7,068 nucleotides of DNA, from positions 1 through 7,068 of the forward strand of contig QNAR01000087.1 of the NCBI GenBank assembly GCA_003643975.1, written 5' to 3'. The stretch comes from Thermotogae bacterium. GTDB lineage: Bacteria; Thermotogota; Thermotogae; Petrotogales; Kosmotogaceae. The position numbers were made by a program, and so were the translations under genes. Numbering within the stretch: position 1 is the first letter of the stretch; each line of letters opens with the position of its first letter. Positions 1-6,487 of this stretch are shown here, one piece after another. The notes below the pieces were generated by a model. It saw only the letters and a program-made list of their open reading frames with translations, was not told the origin of the DNA and searched no databases.

Positions 1-1
1 A

Positions 2-175
2 TCTGTACTCGAGACTCTGAGCGAAGAAGACGTTGTTGACATAGAAGTCTGGGAAACCTTTGTTAGAAAGATGAAAATAAATCCAAAAAGATTCAGGCCA
101 GAAGACAGAATGGTTGGCCATACGGCCTATTTAATCTTTGGTGTGAAAGTCTCACGAGGAGGCGAAAAGGTATGA
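2..175 (+). CDS. trmI: tRNA (adenine-N1)-methyltransferase TrmI, C-terminal fragment (5' end outside window)
   Basis: This is the last 57 codons and stop (TGA 173-175) of a gene that enters from the left edge. The readable tail contains RPEDRMVGHTAYLIFGVKV. The R-M-V/I-G-H-T-A/G-[FY]-L-V/I signature near the extreme C-terminus is what I know from TrmI/GCD14-type methyltransferases, which use S-adenosylmethionine to make m1A at position 58 in the T-loop of tRNA. The SAM-binding Rossmann core is not in the window, so the call rests on this tail alone. The stop overlaps the ATG of the next gene (ATGA, 172-175), which implies translational coupling to the protease. I recall trmI beside a ctpA-type protease in other Thermotogales, which supports both the assignment and the taxon guess. 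Alternative: another SAM-dependent methyltransferase of related fold. Confidence 0.72.
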   Translation, partial: SVLETLSEEDVVDIEVWETFVRKMKINPKRFRPEDRMVGHTAYLIFGVKVSRGGEKV

Positions 176-1389
176 AGAGTAGAAAATTCCTTAAAATTCT
201 TGCCACAACGGCAATAATCATCAGTATTTTTGTTTTTGGCGCGTTTAAAAGTCTAAAATACGAAGAGATGCTTTCTGAGTTCCAGCCTGTCTTTGAGATA
301 ATGAACTACGTTCAGAAGTCATATTACGACGTGGAGAAAGTCGATTATGACAATATTCTCAATGAAACTCTTAAGGGAGTTATGAAAGGACTAAAGGATC
401 CATTTGCTTGGTATTTCACCCCGATAGAAACCAATGAGAATACCATTGATACCAAATCTGAATACGGTGGAATTGGCGCAGTCGTCCAGTATAACACAGA
501 ATATGACTGCCTTGAGGTTGTCGCCCCCATGGTGGATAGCGCTGCAGAGGAGGCTGGATTGCTTACAGGTGACCTCATTGTTGAAATAGATGGACATCTT
601 GTTTCAGAAACGGGTTATTACGAATCTGTCAATCTCCTTCGAGGAAAACCTGATACACAGGTAGAAATAAAGGTTCTCAGAAAAGGCGTTGAAGAACCCT
701 TGATGATAACCATCACTAGAGCGGAGATCAAGATCAAAACGGTTAAATATTCGCATATCGATTACAACGGAAATACAATTGGCTATGTGCGGATTACACA
801 ATTCAGTGAACCAACTTACGAAGAGTTCCAGAAAGCGTTGAATAATGTGATCAATTCGGATGGTTTGATAATTGACCTGAGAAACAATCCCGGGGGACTT
901 TTAAGCAGTGTGTTGAGGATCTCAAGTTTAATTCTTCCCGAAGGAAAAACTGTGATCACGATTAAAGATAGAGAGGGTTCTCAGGAAGTTTATAGATCCT
1001 GGGGTGGATATTTCAGCGAATTGCTAAAGACCAAACCAATGGTGATTCTCGTAAATGGTGGTAGTGCTTCAGCCTCTGAAATTCTCACCGGCGCGTTGAA
1101 AGACCATGGAGTTGCAACAGTTGTTGGGACCAAAACCTTTGGCAAAGCTGCGGTACAAACTGTTTACCATTTATCTAATGGTGGGGAAATCTGGCTACCG
1201 ACAGCGCATTATCTCACACCCAATGGCTCTGATATTCATTTGAAGGGAATTGAACCAGATATAACTGTGGAAGCCACTGCCAGCGCTAATAACAACAGTG
1301 AGCTTACGGTTTCAAAGGTTGAGCTTGATCCTGAAAATGATATACAATTGAAAAAAGCCCTTGAGGTTATTGAAGAAAAGCTAAAATAA
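172..1389 (+). CDS. ctpA: S41-family C-terminal processing peptidase (CtpA type), membrane anchored, with PDZ domain
   Basis: This is a 405-aa serine protease that should act outside the cytoplasmic membrane, cleaving proteins near exposed C-termini. Residues 7-24 form a hydrophobic signal anchor after a Lys/Arg-rich start. Residues about 30-95 are the helical S41 N-terminal region. A PDZ domain spans about 97-185, with the ligand-binding loop YGGIGAVV at 98-105. The catalytic S41 core spans about 200-365. The segment GGSASASEI (296-304) carries the nucleophile, most likely Ser300. KTFGKAAVQ carries the general base Lys325, 25 residues later, the spacing found in Tsp and plant CtpA. Gln329 (Lys+4) matches the helper glutamine of CtpB-type enzymes. 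All catalytic elements are intact and the length is normal for the family. GAGGAGG at 156-162, 9 nt before the ATG, fixes the start. The gene overlaps the upstream trmI stop and lies 1 nt from the next gene. Confidence 0.93.
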   Translation: MKSRKFLKILATTAIIISIFVFGAFKSLKYEEMLSEFQPVFEIMNYVQKSYYDVEKVDYDNILNETLKGVMKGLKDPFAWYFTPIETNENTIDTKSEYGGIGAVVQYNTEYDCLEVVAPMVDSAAEEAGLLTGDLIVEIDGHLVSETGYYESVNLLRGKPDTQVEIKVLRKGVEEPLMITITRAEIKIKTVKYSHIDYNGNTIGYVRITQFSEPTYEEFQKALNNVINSDGLIIDLRNNPGGLLSSVLRISSLILPEGKTVITIKDREGSQEVYRSWGGYFSELLKTKPMVILVNGGSASASEILTGALKDHGVATVVGTKTFGKAAVQTVYHLSNGGEIWLPTAHYLTPNGSDIHLKGIEPDITVEATASANNNSELTVSKVELDPENDIQLKKALEVIEEKLK

Positions 1390-1390
1390 G

Positions 1391-2074
1391 ATGCGTTTTG
1401 CCGGGTATGTGATTATCATCGCAATGGTTGCTTTACTTTTCGGCTCATTAACTCTTTTTCGAGCGGGTGTGAACCAGAAAGAGTATATTTTCAAAAGAGT
1501 CCCCGCCCCTTTTTTCCGTATCACATCCGCTTTTTATGAGCCGTTACTGGGTATAGCGAAAAAGCTTAAAGGCATTTCTCATGCAAGTGCCGTAATCGAC
1601 CATTCAAAGGAACTCGGCTTTGGGCCCTGGAATTACGTTATCAAAGCAGGAAAATTTGGAATAGTTTCCACTGATTATTCCCGATACCAAAAGCTTGTGT
1701 TATATGCGCGTATAGAAACCGGGATAGATGCAAAGGCCGAAAGCAAATACTCATGTATTTCCGGTATAAAAAGGTTGGTACGGGAAGTCAAAGATTATGG
1801 ATCATTTTTCTTAGAATACCGGGCAGGGTATTGCATTATTACCAGCGGGGAATATCAAAATTTCTCAAAAGAGGAAGCTGGTTTGAATGATGTTTTTGCA
1901 CTCACTGAGAAAACTCTTGGAGATTTCGTCTTGAGATCTGTTACGGGTAATGGGGCAGTAGCATTGTGTGATGATGTTGAGCTTTCACAGAATGCTGAGA
2001 CTATCTTTAACAGCTACCACATCGAGAAACTGCCATTGCGCTTTTTTCTTACTGCGAAAAAGCCGGCAATGTGA
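1391..2074 (+). CDS. Unrecognised single-pass membrane protein downstream of ctpA
   Basis: I do not recognise a family for this 227-aa protein. Residues 4-23 form one strongly hydrophobic segment next to a single N-terminal Arg, so it is probably an N-terminal anchor with the remaining ~200 residues outside the membrane. A basic amphipathic stretch follows (about 30-62), then a mixed alpha/beta-looking region with three cysteines (122, 148, 193). The layout of one short anchor followed by a beta-rich domain loosely recalls MreC, but I see no MreC motif and do not assign it. The ATG lies 1 nt after the ctpA TAA and lacks a good Shine-Dalgarno, so it is probably translated by coupling. A link to the protease (adaptor, anchor or substrate) is inference from position only. 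Eight of its 11 arginine codons are CGN, against 2 of 9 in ctpA, which hints at a different history or low expression. Confidence 0.75.
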   Translation: MRFAGYVIIIAMVALLFGSLTLFRAGVNQKEYIFKRVPAPFFRITSAFYEPLLGIAKKLKGISHASAVIDHSKELGFGPWNYVIKAGKFGIVSTDYSRYQKLVLYARIETGIDAKAESKYSCISGIKRLVREVKDYGSFFLEYRAGYCIITSGEYQNFSKEEAGLNDVFALTEKTLGDFVLRSVTGNGAVALCDDVELSQNAETIFNSYHIEKLPLRFFLTAKKPAM

Positions 2075-2230
2075 TCTGTTGGAATACCATACTAGTGTTT
2101 AAAAAGCGGATTAACGCACGCTCGTATAGGTCTAAAGATTTTCTACAAAACTATGGAAAGGTGATATTATCTGTTATATTCTAATAGAATAGGTAGAAGC
2201 TTTTTCCAGCTTATTTAGTGTGGTGGTGGA
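2075..2230. other. Intergenic region between the two protein operons
   Basis: This 156-bp gap has no credible ORF. I see no GC-rich hairpin followed by a T-run after the stop at 2074, so readthrough from the ctpA operon into the exporter operon is possible. The right half is AT-rich and holds the palindrome and possible promoter listed separately. AAGC (2197-2200) and GCTT (2209-2212) could pair weakly in the leader but lack a U-tract. Confidence 0.6.
2161..2191 (+). promoter_or_regulatory. Possible promoter with a palindromic operator over its -10 box, upstream of the exporter operon
   Basis: TATTCTA (2177-2183), A (2184) and TAGAATA (2185-2191) form a perfect inverted repeat with 7-bp arms and a 1-nt centre. 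The right arm includes TAGAAT (2185-2190), a 5/6 match to a sigma-70 -10 box. GTGATA (2161-2166) is a 4/6 match to a -35 box at 18-bp spacing. The TAGAAT hexamer is the same as the -10 of the much clearer tRNA promoter at 5895-5923. A repressor bound to the palindrome would block this promoter, but the palindrome is AT-rich and the -35 is weak, so the call is tentative. Confidence 0.35.
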
Positions 2231-4639
2231 ATGAGAAAACTGGCTTCCTTTGTCATAAATTACAAATTGCCTATTATCGCTGTCTTCCTTTTTCTAGCCA
2301 TAGTGGGGGGATATTACGCCAGTAAACTGGTCGTGAATTCCGATTTGATGAAAATCCTTCCACCTGACGATCCCATAATTCAGCGGTATAAGGAATTTAT
2401 GCAAAATTCCAGTACAGGCGATATCACTTATGTGGTGCTTCAAACCTACGAAAAAAACCAGGAAGGAATTGAAAAGCTCAAAGATGTCGCTAAAAAACTC
2501 TTCGATTCTTCAAAGGACTTTCCATACATTAAAGGCTTCGTGAAGTTTGACTATCTATCGGAATTGGGTGCCATGGGGTTGGTTCTTGTCGATCCCGGAA
2601 AGGTGCCTTCTTTTAACAGCAACTTCAGCTTAAGCGATGATTTTGAAAAACTCCTAAACTACGAGTTTACCGCTATACACAATGCTGGCATTTCCCTCTG
2701 GCAGTTGATGAATATATACCGGGAAATAAGCAACCCTGAAACGGACAATAACTATGAAAGTTATATAAGGATTCCAGATGAGTTTCCAAAAGACGATCCC
2801 ATGATTCTTGTGATGGGTTTGAAGTTGAACGGCGCTTCAGCTGATATAGACTACGTGACAAAAGCCATACCCGAACTGAAGAAGTGGCTAAACGAAACCC
2901 TTAGACCTTTTGATATCGATTACAGTTTAACCGGTGATCATTTCGGAACATATGAATCCTATAGGCAAGCCAACAGGGACTTTGCGATAACCACCATCAT
3001 TTCACTTCTTGGAATCGCTTTGCTTTTCTACGCGGCATATTCCAGCCTGAGAATTACAATGTATATTTTCCTTTCTCTGATCGTCGCAATGCTTATCACA
3101 TTGGGAATAGCTTACCTTATTTTCGGCGAGCTGAACATCGTAACGACCTTTGTAAACGCAATTACTCTGGGACTGGGCATAGATTACGGCATTCATATGA
3201 TTACAAGGCTATCTGATGAATCCAAAAGAAACAAAATTCAGCGTTCAATACTCGCAAACACTTATAATGCCATTACAAAGCCCCTTTTGGTCAGTATGGT
3301 TACAACTGCCCTTGTATTCACTATCCTTGCATTAATAAACGCCCCTGCGGTTAGAGAACTCGGGGTTCTCACCTCGATAGGTATCGCTGTTTTCTTTTTG
3401 GTGATGTACTTATTTTTGCCGGCAATTTCTTTGAACAGCATTAGCAAAGGCGGAGCTGCGGCAAATATTCATTCGCTGGACAAGGCTTTTTATTACATTT
3501 CTGGCACTGTGAAAAAATTTCATAGATTATCCCTAACTATTGTTATCCTCTTTCTCCTCATTATGAGTTATCTAGGAATCTCTAATCTCAACAATTTTTC
3601 CTATACCCCACCGGGACTGATGGCTGAAAAATCAGAGATGTTATCTACTCTCAGCCTTATTGAGAGGGTATTCAAAGCGAGCATTGCAAATACCGTGCCT
3701 TTCATAGTAAAACCGGATGAATTGAAGGATGTCTATGAAAAGCTGAAAGTAAACCCTTATATCGGAAACCTTTTCTCTCTCATGGACTTGGTTCATGGCG
3801 ACGAAGAGCAATACCTCTCCCAATTCAAGTCCCTTGTCAAAAAAATAAATTCTTTTAGAGGATCACCAGTTTTAGAAAGCCTTATGAAAAAGGCAAAGTA
3901 CTACGATTCCCTTATAGAACTCATCGACAAATCACAGAGTATTGACAATCCTGAAGAACTGATAAACTTTGTTGCCAACAACTTACCGACTTCCCTGCGA
4001 AAGCAGCTGATTTACGAAGCTCCAGATGGCGAACAATATTTTGTAATCAATGCAGAACCGAAGAGTCGAATATACCGGAACAACATGATAAAAGTTCTCT
4101 TTGACAGCCTTGGCAATCTGAAAAATTATGTCGGAGGGTACCCTCAGGTATTTTACTATTTAATGGACACAGTAAAGGGAGTTTCCTTCCCGATATCTTT
4201 AATAGCAATGGCACTGGTTTTTGTTGTTGTGTTAATTGATAGAAGGAACATCTCTGACAGCGTAAAAATACTCATTCTCATGTCCGGTATACTTATGGCA
4301 ATGTTTGGGCTCATGGAAGTGCTTGGTGTTGATACTACATTTATAACCATCATCTCTGCGCCTCTTATAATAGGTATTGGAGTAGATAGCCTTGTGCACA
4401 TGATTCACAGCTCTTCCTCAAGAAATCTATATGAAATGGCAAGAACCCTAAAATCAGTGTCCATGTCATCGGCAACTACTATACTCGCATTTTCCAGTTT
4501 TGCCTTTGCACAGGGAAAGCTACTGAGAGATTTTGGGCTCAGCATGGCGGCGGGCGTTTTTGTTGCACTGGTTGTTGCTGCTATGGCGGTTCCTGTGTTA
4601 CCATGGAAAGAAAAGACCAGGACAGGAGGTAGAAGATAA
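2231..4639 (+). CDS. RND-superfamily (MMPL/COG1033-type) exporter
   Basis: This is an 802-aa inner-membrane transporter with the internal two-fold repeat of the RND superfamily, expected to be driven by an ion gradient. Half 1 has TM1 (about 13-33), a large extracytoplasmic loop (34-250), then TM2-TM6 (about 252-271, 275-297, 304-326, 350-370, 377-399). Half 2 has TM7 (about 433-451), a second large loop (452-650) and TM8-TM12 (about 652-790). TM4 carries GLGIDYGIH (314-322, Asp318) and TM10 carries GIGVDSLVH (715-723, Asp719). These paired G-x-G-x-D motifs mark the hydrophobe/MMPL-like branch and probably hold the coupling acidic residues. No membrane-fusion or outer-membrane partner gene is adjacent, as is common for this single-component branch. 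The substrate is unknown; lipids or other hydrophobic compounds are plausible by family. The leader before the ATG is GGTGGTGGA, a poor Shine-Dalgarno. The stop abuts the next ATG. Confidence 0.92.
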   Translation: MRKLASFVINYKLPIIAVFLFLAIVGGYYASKLVVNSDLMKILPPDDPIIQRYKEFMQNSSTGDITYVVLQTYEKNQEGIEKLKDVAKKLFDSSKDFPYIKGFVKFDYLSELGAMGLVLVDPGKVPSFNSNFSLSDDFEKLLNYEFTAIHNAGISLWQLMNIYREISNPETDNNYESYIRIPDEFPKDDPMILVMGLKLNGASADIDYVTKAIPELKKWLNETLRPFDIDYSLTGDHFGTYESYRQANRDFAITTIISLLGIALLFYAAYSSLRITMYIFLSLIVAMLITLGIAYLIFGELNIVTTFVNAITLGLGIDYGIHMITRLSDESKRNKIQRSILANTYNAITKPLLVSMVTTALVFTILALINAPAVRELGVLTSIGIAVFFLVMYLFLPAISLNSISKGGAAANIHSLDKAFYYISGTVKKFHRLSLTIVILFLLIMSYLGISNLNNFSYTPPGLMAEKSEMLSTLSLIERVFKASIANTVPFIVKPDELKDVYEKLKVNPYIGNLFSLMDLVHGDEEQYLSQFKSLVKKINSFRGSPVLESLMKKAKYYDSLIELIDKSQSIDNPEELINFVANNLPTSLRKQLIYEAPDGEQYFVINAEPKSRIYRNNMIKVLFDSLGNLKNYVGGYPQVFYYLMDTVKGVSFPISLIAMALVFVVVLIDRRNISDSVKILILMSGILMAMFGLMEVLGVDTTFITIISAPLIIGIGVDSLVHMIHSSSSRNLYEMARTLKSVSMSSATTILAFSSFAFAQGKLLRDFGLSMAAGVFVALVVAAMAVPVLPWKEKTRTGGRR

Positions 4640-5254
4640 ATGCCATTGCATCTTCTCGTTAGTTATCTGGTAGCAGATCACGCTTTTGTAAACAGCTACA
4701 AACTGAAAGACCTTGAAAAAGGAAATCTCTGGAAGCATTTCATCTGGGCAATTCTTGTCTTTTTGGCTTTTAGTTTTGATTCCCTTTTAATGGCTCCAAC
4801 AGGTATTTTGGTATTTGGGCTTGCCATTGCCGGGGAATTTGGAACGCTTTATCTGAGAAAAGTCATTCCCGATGATTTTGCGGAAATCATCGCCCTGGGG
4901 TATTTTTTGCTGCTGTCTTTTTTGAGTAAAGATTTCTTCGAAAAATCGTATATCACACCCCAGTTTTGCTGGTACTTGCTGGGAATACTCATAGTCACTG
5001 TGGGAGTAACATACTTCTTCAGGAAGGGTATAATTTCCAGAGCGGAAAAAGATTCTGTGGGTATCTCAGAAAGATTGGCAATGTACATCTTCACTTTTGC
5101 CGGGCTTTTTGAATGGCTTGCAATAGTGACATTAGCGGGAATATTGTACCGGCTTTTCTTCGCAAAAACAGGAAAACTTGAATGGCTATTTAGTCCGATA
5201 TTGGGAATAGGTCTCTCTCTAACATGGTTATTTATTATGAAGGGGGTTTTCTGA
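4640..5254 (+). CDS. Polytopic membrane protein, DUF3307-like
   Basis: This is a 204-aa integral membrane protein of unknown function. The N-terminus, LHLLVSYLVADHAFVN followed by a Lys-containing stretch and LWKHFIWAILVFLAF (about residues 30-44), resembles the DUF3307 pattern (H-L-x-A-D-F-x-x-Q, then K, then a His-led membrane helix). The usual His and Gln are replaced (Tyr9, Asn18), so it would be a divergent member. Further hydrophobic segments lie at about 54-72, 80-97, 107-127, 144-172 and 183-200, suggesting about six membrane passes. AGGAGG at 4624-4629 lies inside the last codons of the exporter gene, 10 nt before the ATG, and supports this start. The ATG directly follows the exporter TAA, so the two proteins are very likely made together and could work at the same membrane. 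No catalytic motif is visible. Confidence 0.85.
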   Translation: MPLHLLVSYLVADHAFVNSYKLKDLEKGNLWKHFIWAILVFLAFSFDSLLMAPTGILVFGLAIAGEFGTLYLRKVIPDDFAEIIALGYFLLLSFLSKDFFEKSYITPQFCWYLLGILIVTVGVTYFFRKGIISRAEKDSVGISERLAMYIFTFAGLFEWLAIVTLAGILYRLFFAKTGKLEWLFSPILGIGLSLTWLFIMKGVF

Positions 5255-5898
5255 CGCTTTACGCAATAGGAGATATTCACGGTTGTTTAATGCCTCTTAA
5301 ATCACTCATTGGAAATTTAAAACTAAAGAAAAGAGACACTCTCGTTTTTTTGGGAGATTATATCGACAGAGGCCCGCAATCAAAAGAAGTTGTAGATTTC
5401 CTGTTGAAGCTCAGCGGAAAATATCACTGTGTTTTTCTGAGGGGTAATCATGAGGCAATGTTGCTGAACTACTTTTTTGGAGGCCCATGGGGTAAGTATT
5501 GGGAATTAAATGGTATGGAAGCTACATTGCGTAGCTATGGTGGTTTGAGAAATATCCCGGATAGCCACATGGATTTCTTCAAAAACACAGAACTCTATTA
5601 CAAAGACTCCAATTACCTTTTCGTACATGCAGGCATAAGACCAGGTGTGGAAATGAATAAGCAAAGCGAAGTTGACCTTCTTTGGATTAGAGATGATTTC
5701 ATATACGCAGACCATCCTCTAGAAAATACAACTGTTGTCTTTGGACATACTCCAAAGTTTGGGGGACCATTGATTTTGAAGGACAAGATAGGCCTGGATA
5801 CAGGATGTGTGTACGGTGGCAGTCTTACTGCCCTCAGGGTGGATGACCTGAAATTTTTCTCGGTAAATTGCGGTACACTTGCCAAAAAGTATTATTGA
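5224..5898 (+). CDS. PPP-family metallophosphatase (serine/threonine phosphatase or ApaH-like); start uncertain (ATG 5224 or CTG 5251)
   Basis: This is a cytosolic calcineurin-like phosphoesterase with the complete bimetal signature of the PPP family. Numbered from ATG 5224, the motifs are GDIHG (16-20), GDYIDRG (44-50), GNHE (74-77), HAG (135-137) and GHTP (174-177), followed by LDTGCVYGG (191-199). WIRDDF at 154-159 is typical of bacterial PrpA/PrpE- and ApaH-like enzymes. It should hydrolyse phosphoprotein or dinucleoside-polyphosphate substrates with two divalent metals; the sequence does not decide which. The ATG at 5224 lies 31 nt inside the previous gene and has a weak Shine-Dalgarno. 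Family members normally start a few residues before YAIGDIHG, and CTG 5251 does exactly that. That CTG overlaps the preceding TGA and follows a G-rich GAAGGGGG (5239-5246). The stop TGA (5896-5898) lies within the -35 box of the tRNA promoter. Confidence 0.92.
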   Translation: MVIYYEGGFLTLYAIGDIHGCLMPLKSLIGNLKLKKRDTLVFLGDYIDRGPQSKEVVDFLLKLSGKYHCVFLRGNHEAMLLNYFFGGPWGKYWELNGMEATLRSYGGLRNIPDSHMDFFKNTELYYKDSNYLFVHAGIRPGVEMNKQSEVDLLWIRDDFIYADHPLENTTVVFGHTPKFGGPLILKDKIGLDTGCVYGGSLTALRVDDLKFFSVNCGTLAKKYY

Positions 5899-5923
5899 CA
5901 CTCACTTTAAGCCATGATAGAAT
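5895..5923 (+). promoter_or_regulatory. Strong sigma-70-type extended -10 promoter for the tRNA pair
   Basis: TTGACA (5895-5900) is a perfect -35 box. The spacer is exactly 17 bp and TAGAAT (5918-5923) is a 5/6 -10 box. TG at 5915-5916 plus one base gives an extended -10. Transcription should begin near 5929-5931, leaving a leader of only about 5-7 nt before the tRNA-Ser 5' end at 5936. The -35 hexamer contains the phosphatase stop codon (5896-5898), so promoter and coding sequence overlap. This is the best promoter in the window. Confidence 0.85.
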
Positions 5924-5935
5924 CTAAAGGTAGGT

Positions 5936-6028
<93 letters not shown>

Positions 6029-6033
6029 TTCGT

Positions 6034-6110
6034 GTGCCCGTAGCTCAGCTGGATAGAGCGCTAGACTGCGGATCTGGAGGCCGGGCGTTCAAATCGCCCC
6101 GGGCACGCCA
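6034..6110 (+). tRNA. tRNA-Arg, anticodon GCG (reads CGC/CGU)
   Basis: This is a 77-nt class I tRNA with CCA encoded. The acceptor stem pairs GTGCCCG (6034-6040) with CGGGCAC (6100-6106), then discriminator G6107 and CCA 6108-6110. The anticodon arm is CTAGA (6061-6065), loop CTGCGGA, TCTGG (6073-6077) with two G-T pairs, and anticodon GCG at 6068-6070. The T arm is GGGCG, TTCAAAT, CGCCC (6083-6099). It lies 7 nt after tRNA-Ser and must share its transcript. Most bacteria read CGU/CGC with an ACG (inosine) anticodon, so GCG is noteworthy. Confidence 0.96.
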
Positions 6111-6139
6111 AAAAACAGCCGAAAATCGGCTGTTTTTTT
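6111..6139 (+). terminator. Rho-independent terminator of the tRNA pair
   Basis: ACAGCCGA (6115-6122) pairs perfectly with TCGGCTGT (6126-6133) around an AAA loop, followed by a run of T ending at 6139. The A-run at 6111-6114 can extend the stem against the T-run and might allow some termination on the other strand. It begins directly after the tRNA-Arg CCA. It would also end any transcript reading through from the phosphatase, where no other terminator is visible. Confidence 0.95.
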
Positions 6140-6150
6140 GTGCAATTTTT

Positions 6151-6179
6151 AATCAAGTCTTCAAAATCAAGTTGATTTT
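6151..6179. promoter_or_regulatory. Candidate operator 1 upstream of the XRE pair (8+1+8 palindrome plus an extra half-site)
   Basis: AAAATCAA (6163-6170), G (6171) and TTGATTTT (6172-6179) form a perfect inverted repeat. A further same-orientation copy of AATCAAGT starts at 6151, 14 bp before the copy at 6165, giving three AATCAA-type half-sites. The symmetry suits a dimeric HTH regulator such as those encoded just downstream. TTGATT (6172-6177) could also serve as a -35 box. It is too AT-rich to be a convincing terminator and has no long T-run. Confidence 0.5.
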
Positions 6180-6184
6180 ATGAT

Positions 6185-6202
6185 AGTATACATATGAATA
6201 CT
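6185..6202. promoter_or_regulatory. Candidate operator 2 upstream of the XRE pair (18-bp imperfect palindrome)
   Basis: AGTAT (6185-6189) and ATACT (6198-6202) are inverted arms flanking the self-complementary CATATG (6191-6196). Only the pair 6190/6197 breaks the symmetry, so 8 of 9 pairs match. Its centre (6193.5) lies about 22 bp from the centre of operator 1, close to two helical turns, so two dimers could bind one DNA face. It overlaps plausible -10 sequences (TAGTAT 6184-6189 with TG at 6181-6182, or TATGAA 6193-6198) and ends 8 bp before the Shine-Dalgarno at 6210-6214. Confidence 0.5.
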
Positions 6203-6220
6203 TAATAACGGAGGAACCAA

Positions 6221-6487
6221 ATGTTCATAAAGCAATTGAGAGTAAAAAGAGGAATTTCACAGGAAGAGCTGGCACAAAGATTGGGAATCAGCAGAAGCAC
6301 TCTATCAAGAATCGAGACCGGGAAAGTGAAGTTAACAGACTTTTTCCTTGCCGATGCCATTGCAGCATTTTTTGAAATGCCTGTTGAAGAGCTATTTCCG
6401 GAGTTTCTTTTAGAGCGAAAATCTCCGCCCGCTGATTATCGCAAAAGGAGGGCATCTTTGTGGAGTTACTCGTTTACGCGCGAATGA
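6221..6487 (+). CDS. Small XRE-family HTH transcriptional regulator (first of a pair)
   Basis: This is an 88-aa cytosolic DNA-binding protein, little more than one Cro/C1-type helix-turn-helix domain. The core spans about residues 3-60: helix 1 around IKQLRVKRG, helix 2 QEELAQRLG (14-22), recognition helix SRSTLSRIETGK (24-35), then two helices ending in MPVEELFPEF (53-62). The tail is short and basic (KSPPADYRKRRA). GGAGG at 6210-6214, 6 nt before the ATG, supports the start. The gene overlaps the next HTH gene by 28 nt and contains that gene's Shine-Dalgarno. Two palindromes just upstream make autoregulation likely (inference). No toxin, phage or secondary-metabolite gene adjoins it, so its targets are unknown. 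Confidence 0.9.
   Translation: MFIKQLRVKRGISQEELAQRLGISRSTLSRIETGKVKLTDFFLADAIAAFFEMPVEELFPEFLLERKSPPADYRKRRASLWSYSFTRE
6446..6451 (+). promoter_or_regulatory. Shine-Dalgarno that fixes the GTG start of the second XRE gene
   Basis: AGGAGG lies 8 nt before GTG 6460 and inside the first XRE gene. The next in-frame start, ATG 6484, has no comparable site and would remove the first helix of the HTH domain. Internal placement suggests coupled translation, giving a fixed ratio of the two regulators. Confidence 0.8.

Noticed and set aside
2197..2212. Hairpin AAGC..GCTT as attenuator or terminator before the exporter gene
   Set aside because: The stem is only four pairs and no T-run follows it.
4849..5280. 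143-codon open frame on the minus strand
   Set aside because: It is antisense to the DUF3307-like gene and the start of the phosphatase, both supported by motifs or a Shine-Dalgarno; it shows no family signature.
6163..6179. Second terminator after the tRNAs
   Set aside because: The stem is AT-rich with a 1-nt loop and no following T-tract, and a strong terminator already ends at 6139; an operator fits better.
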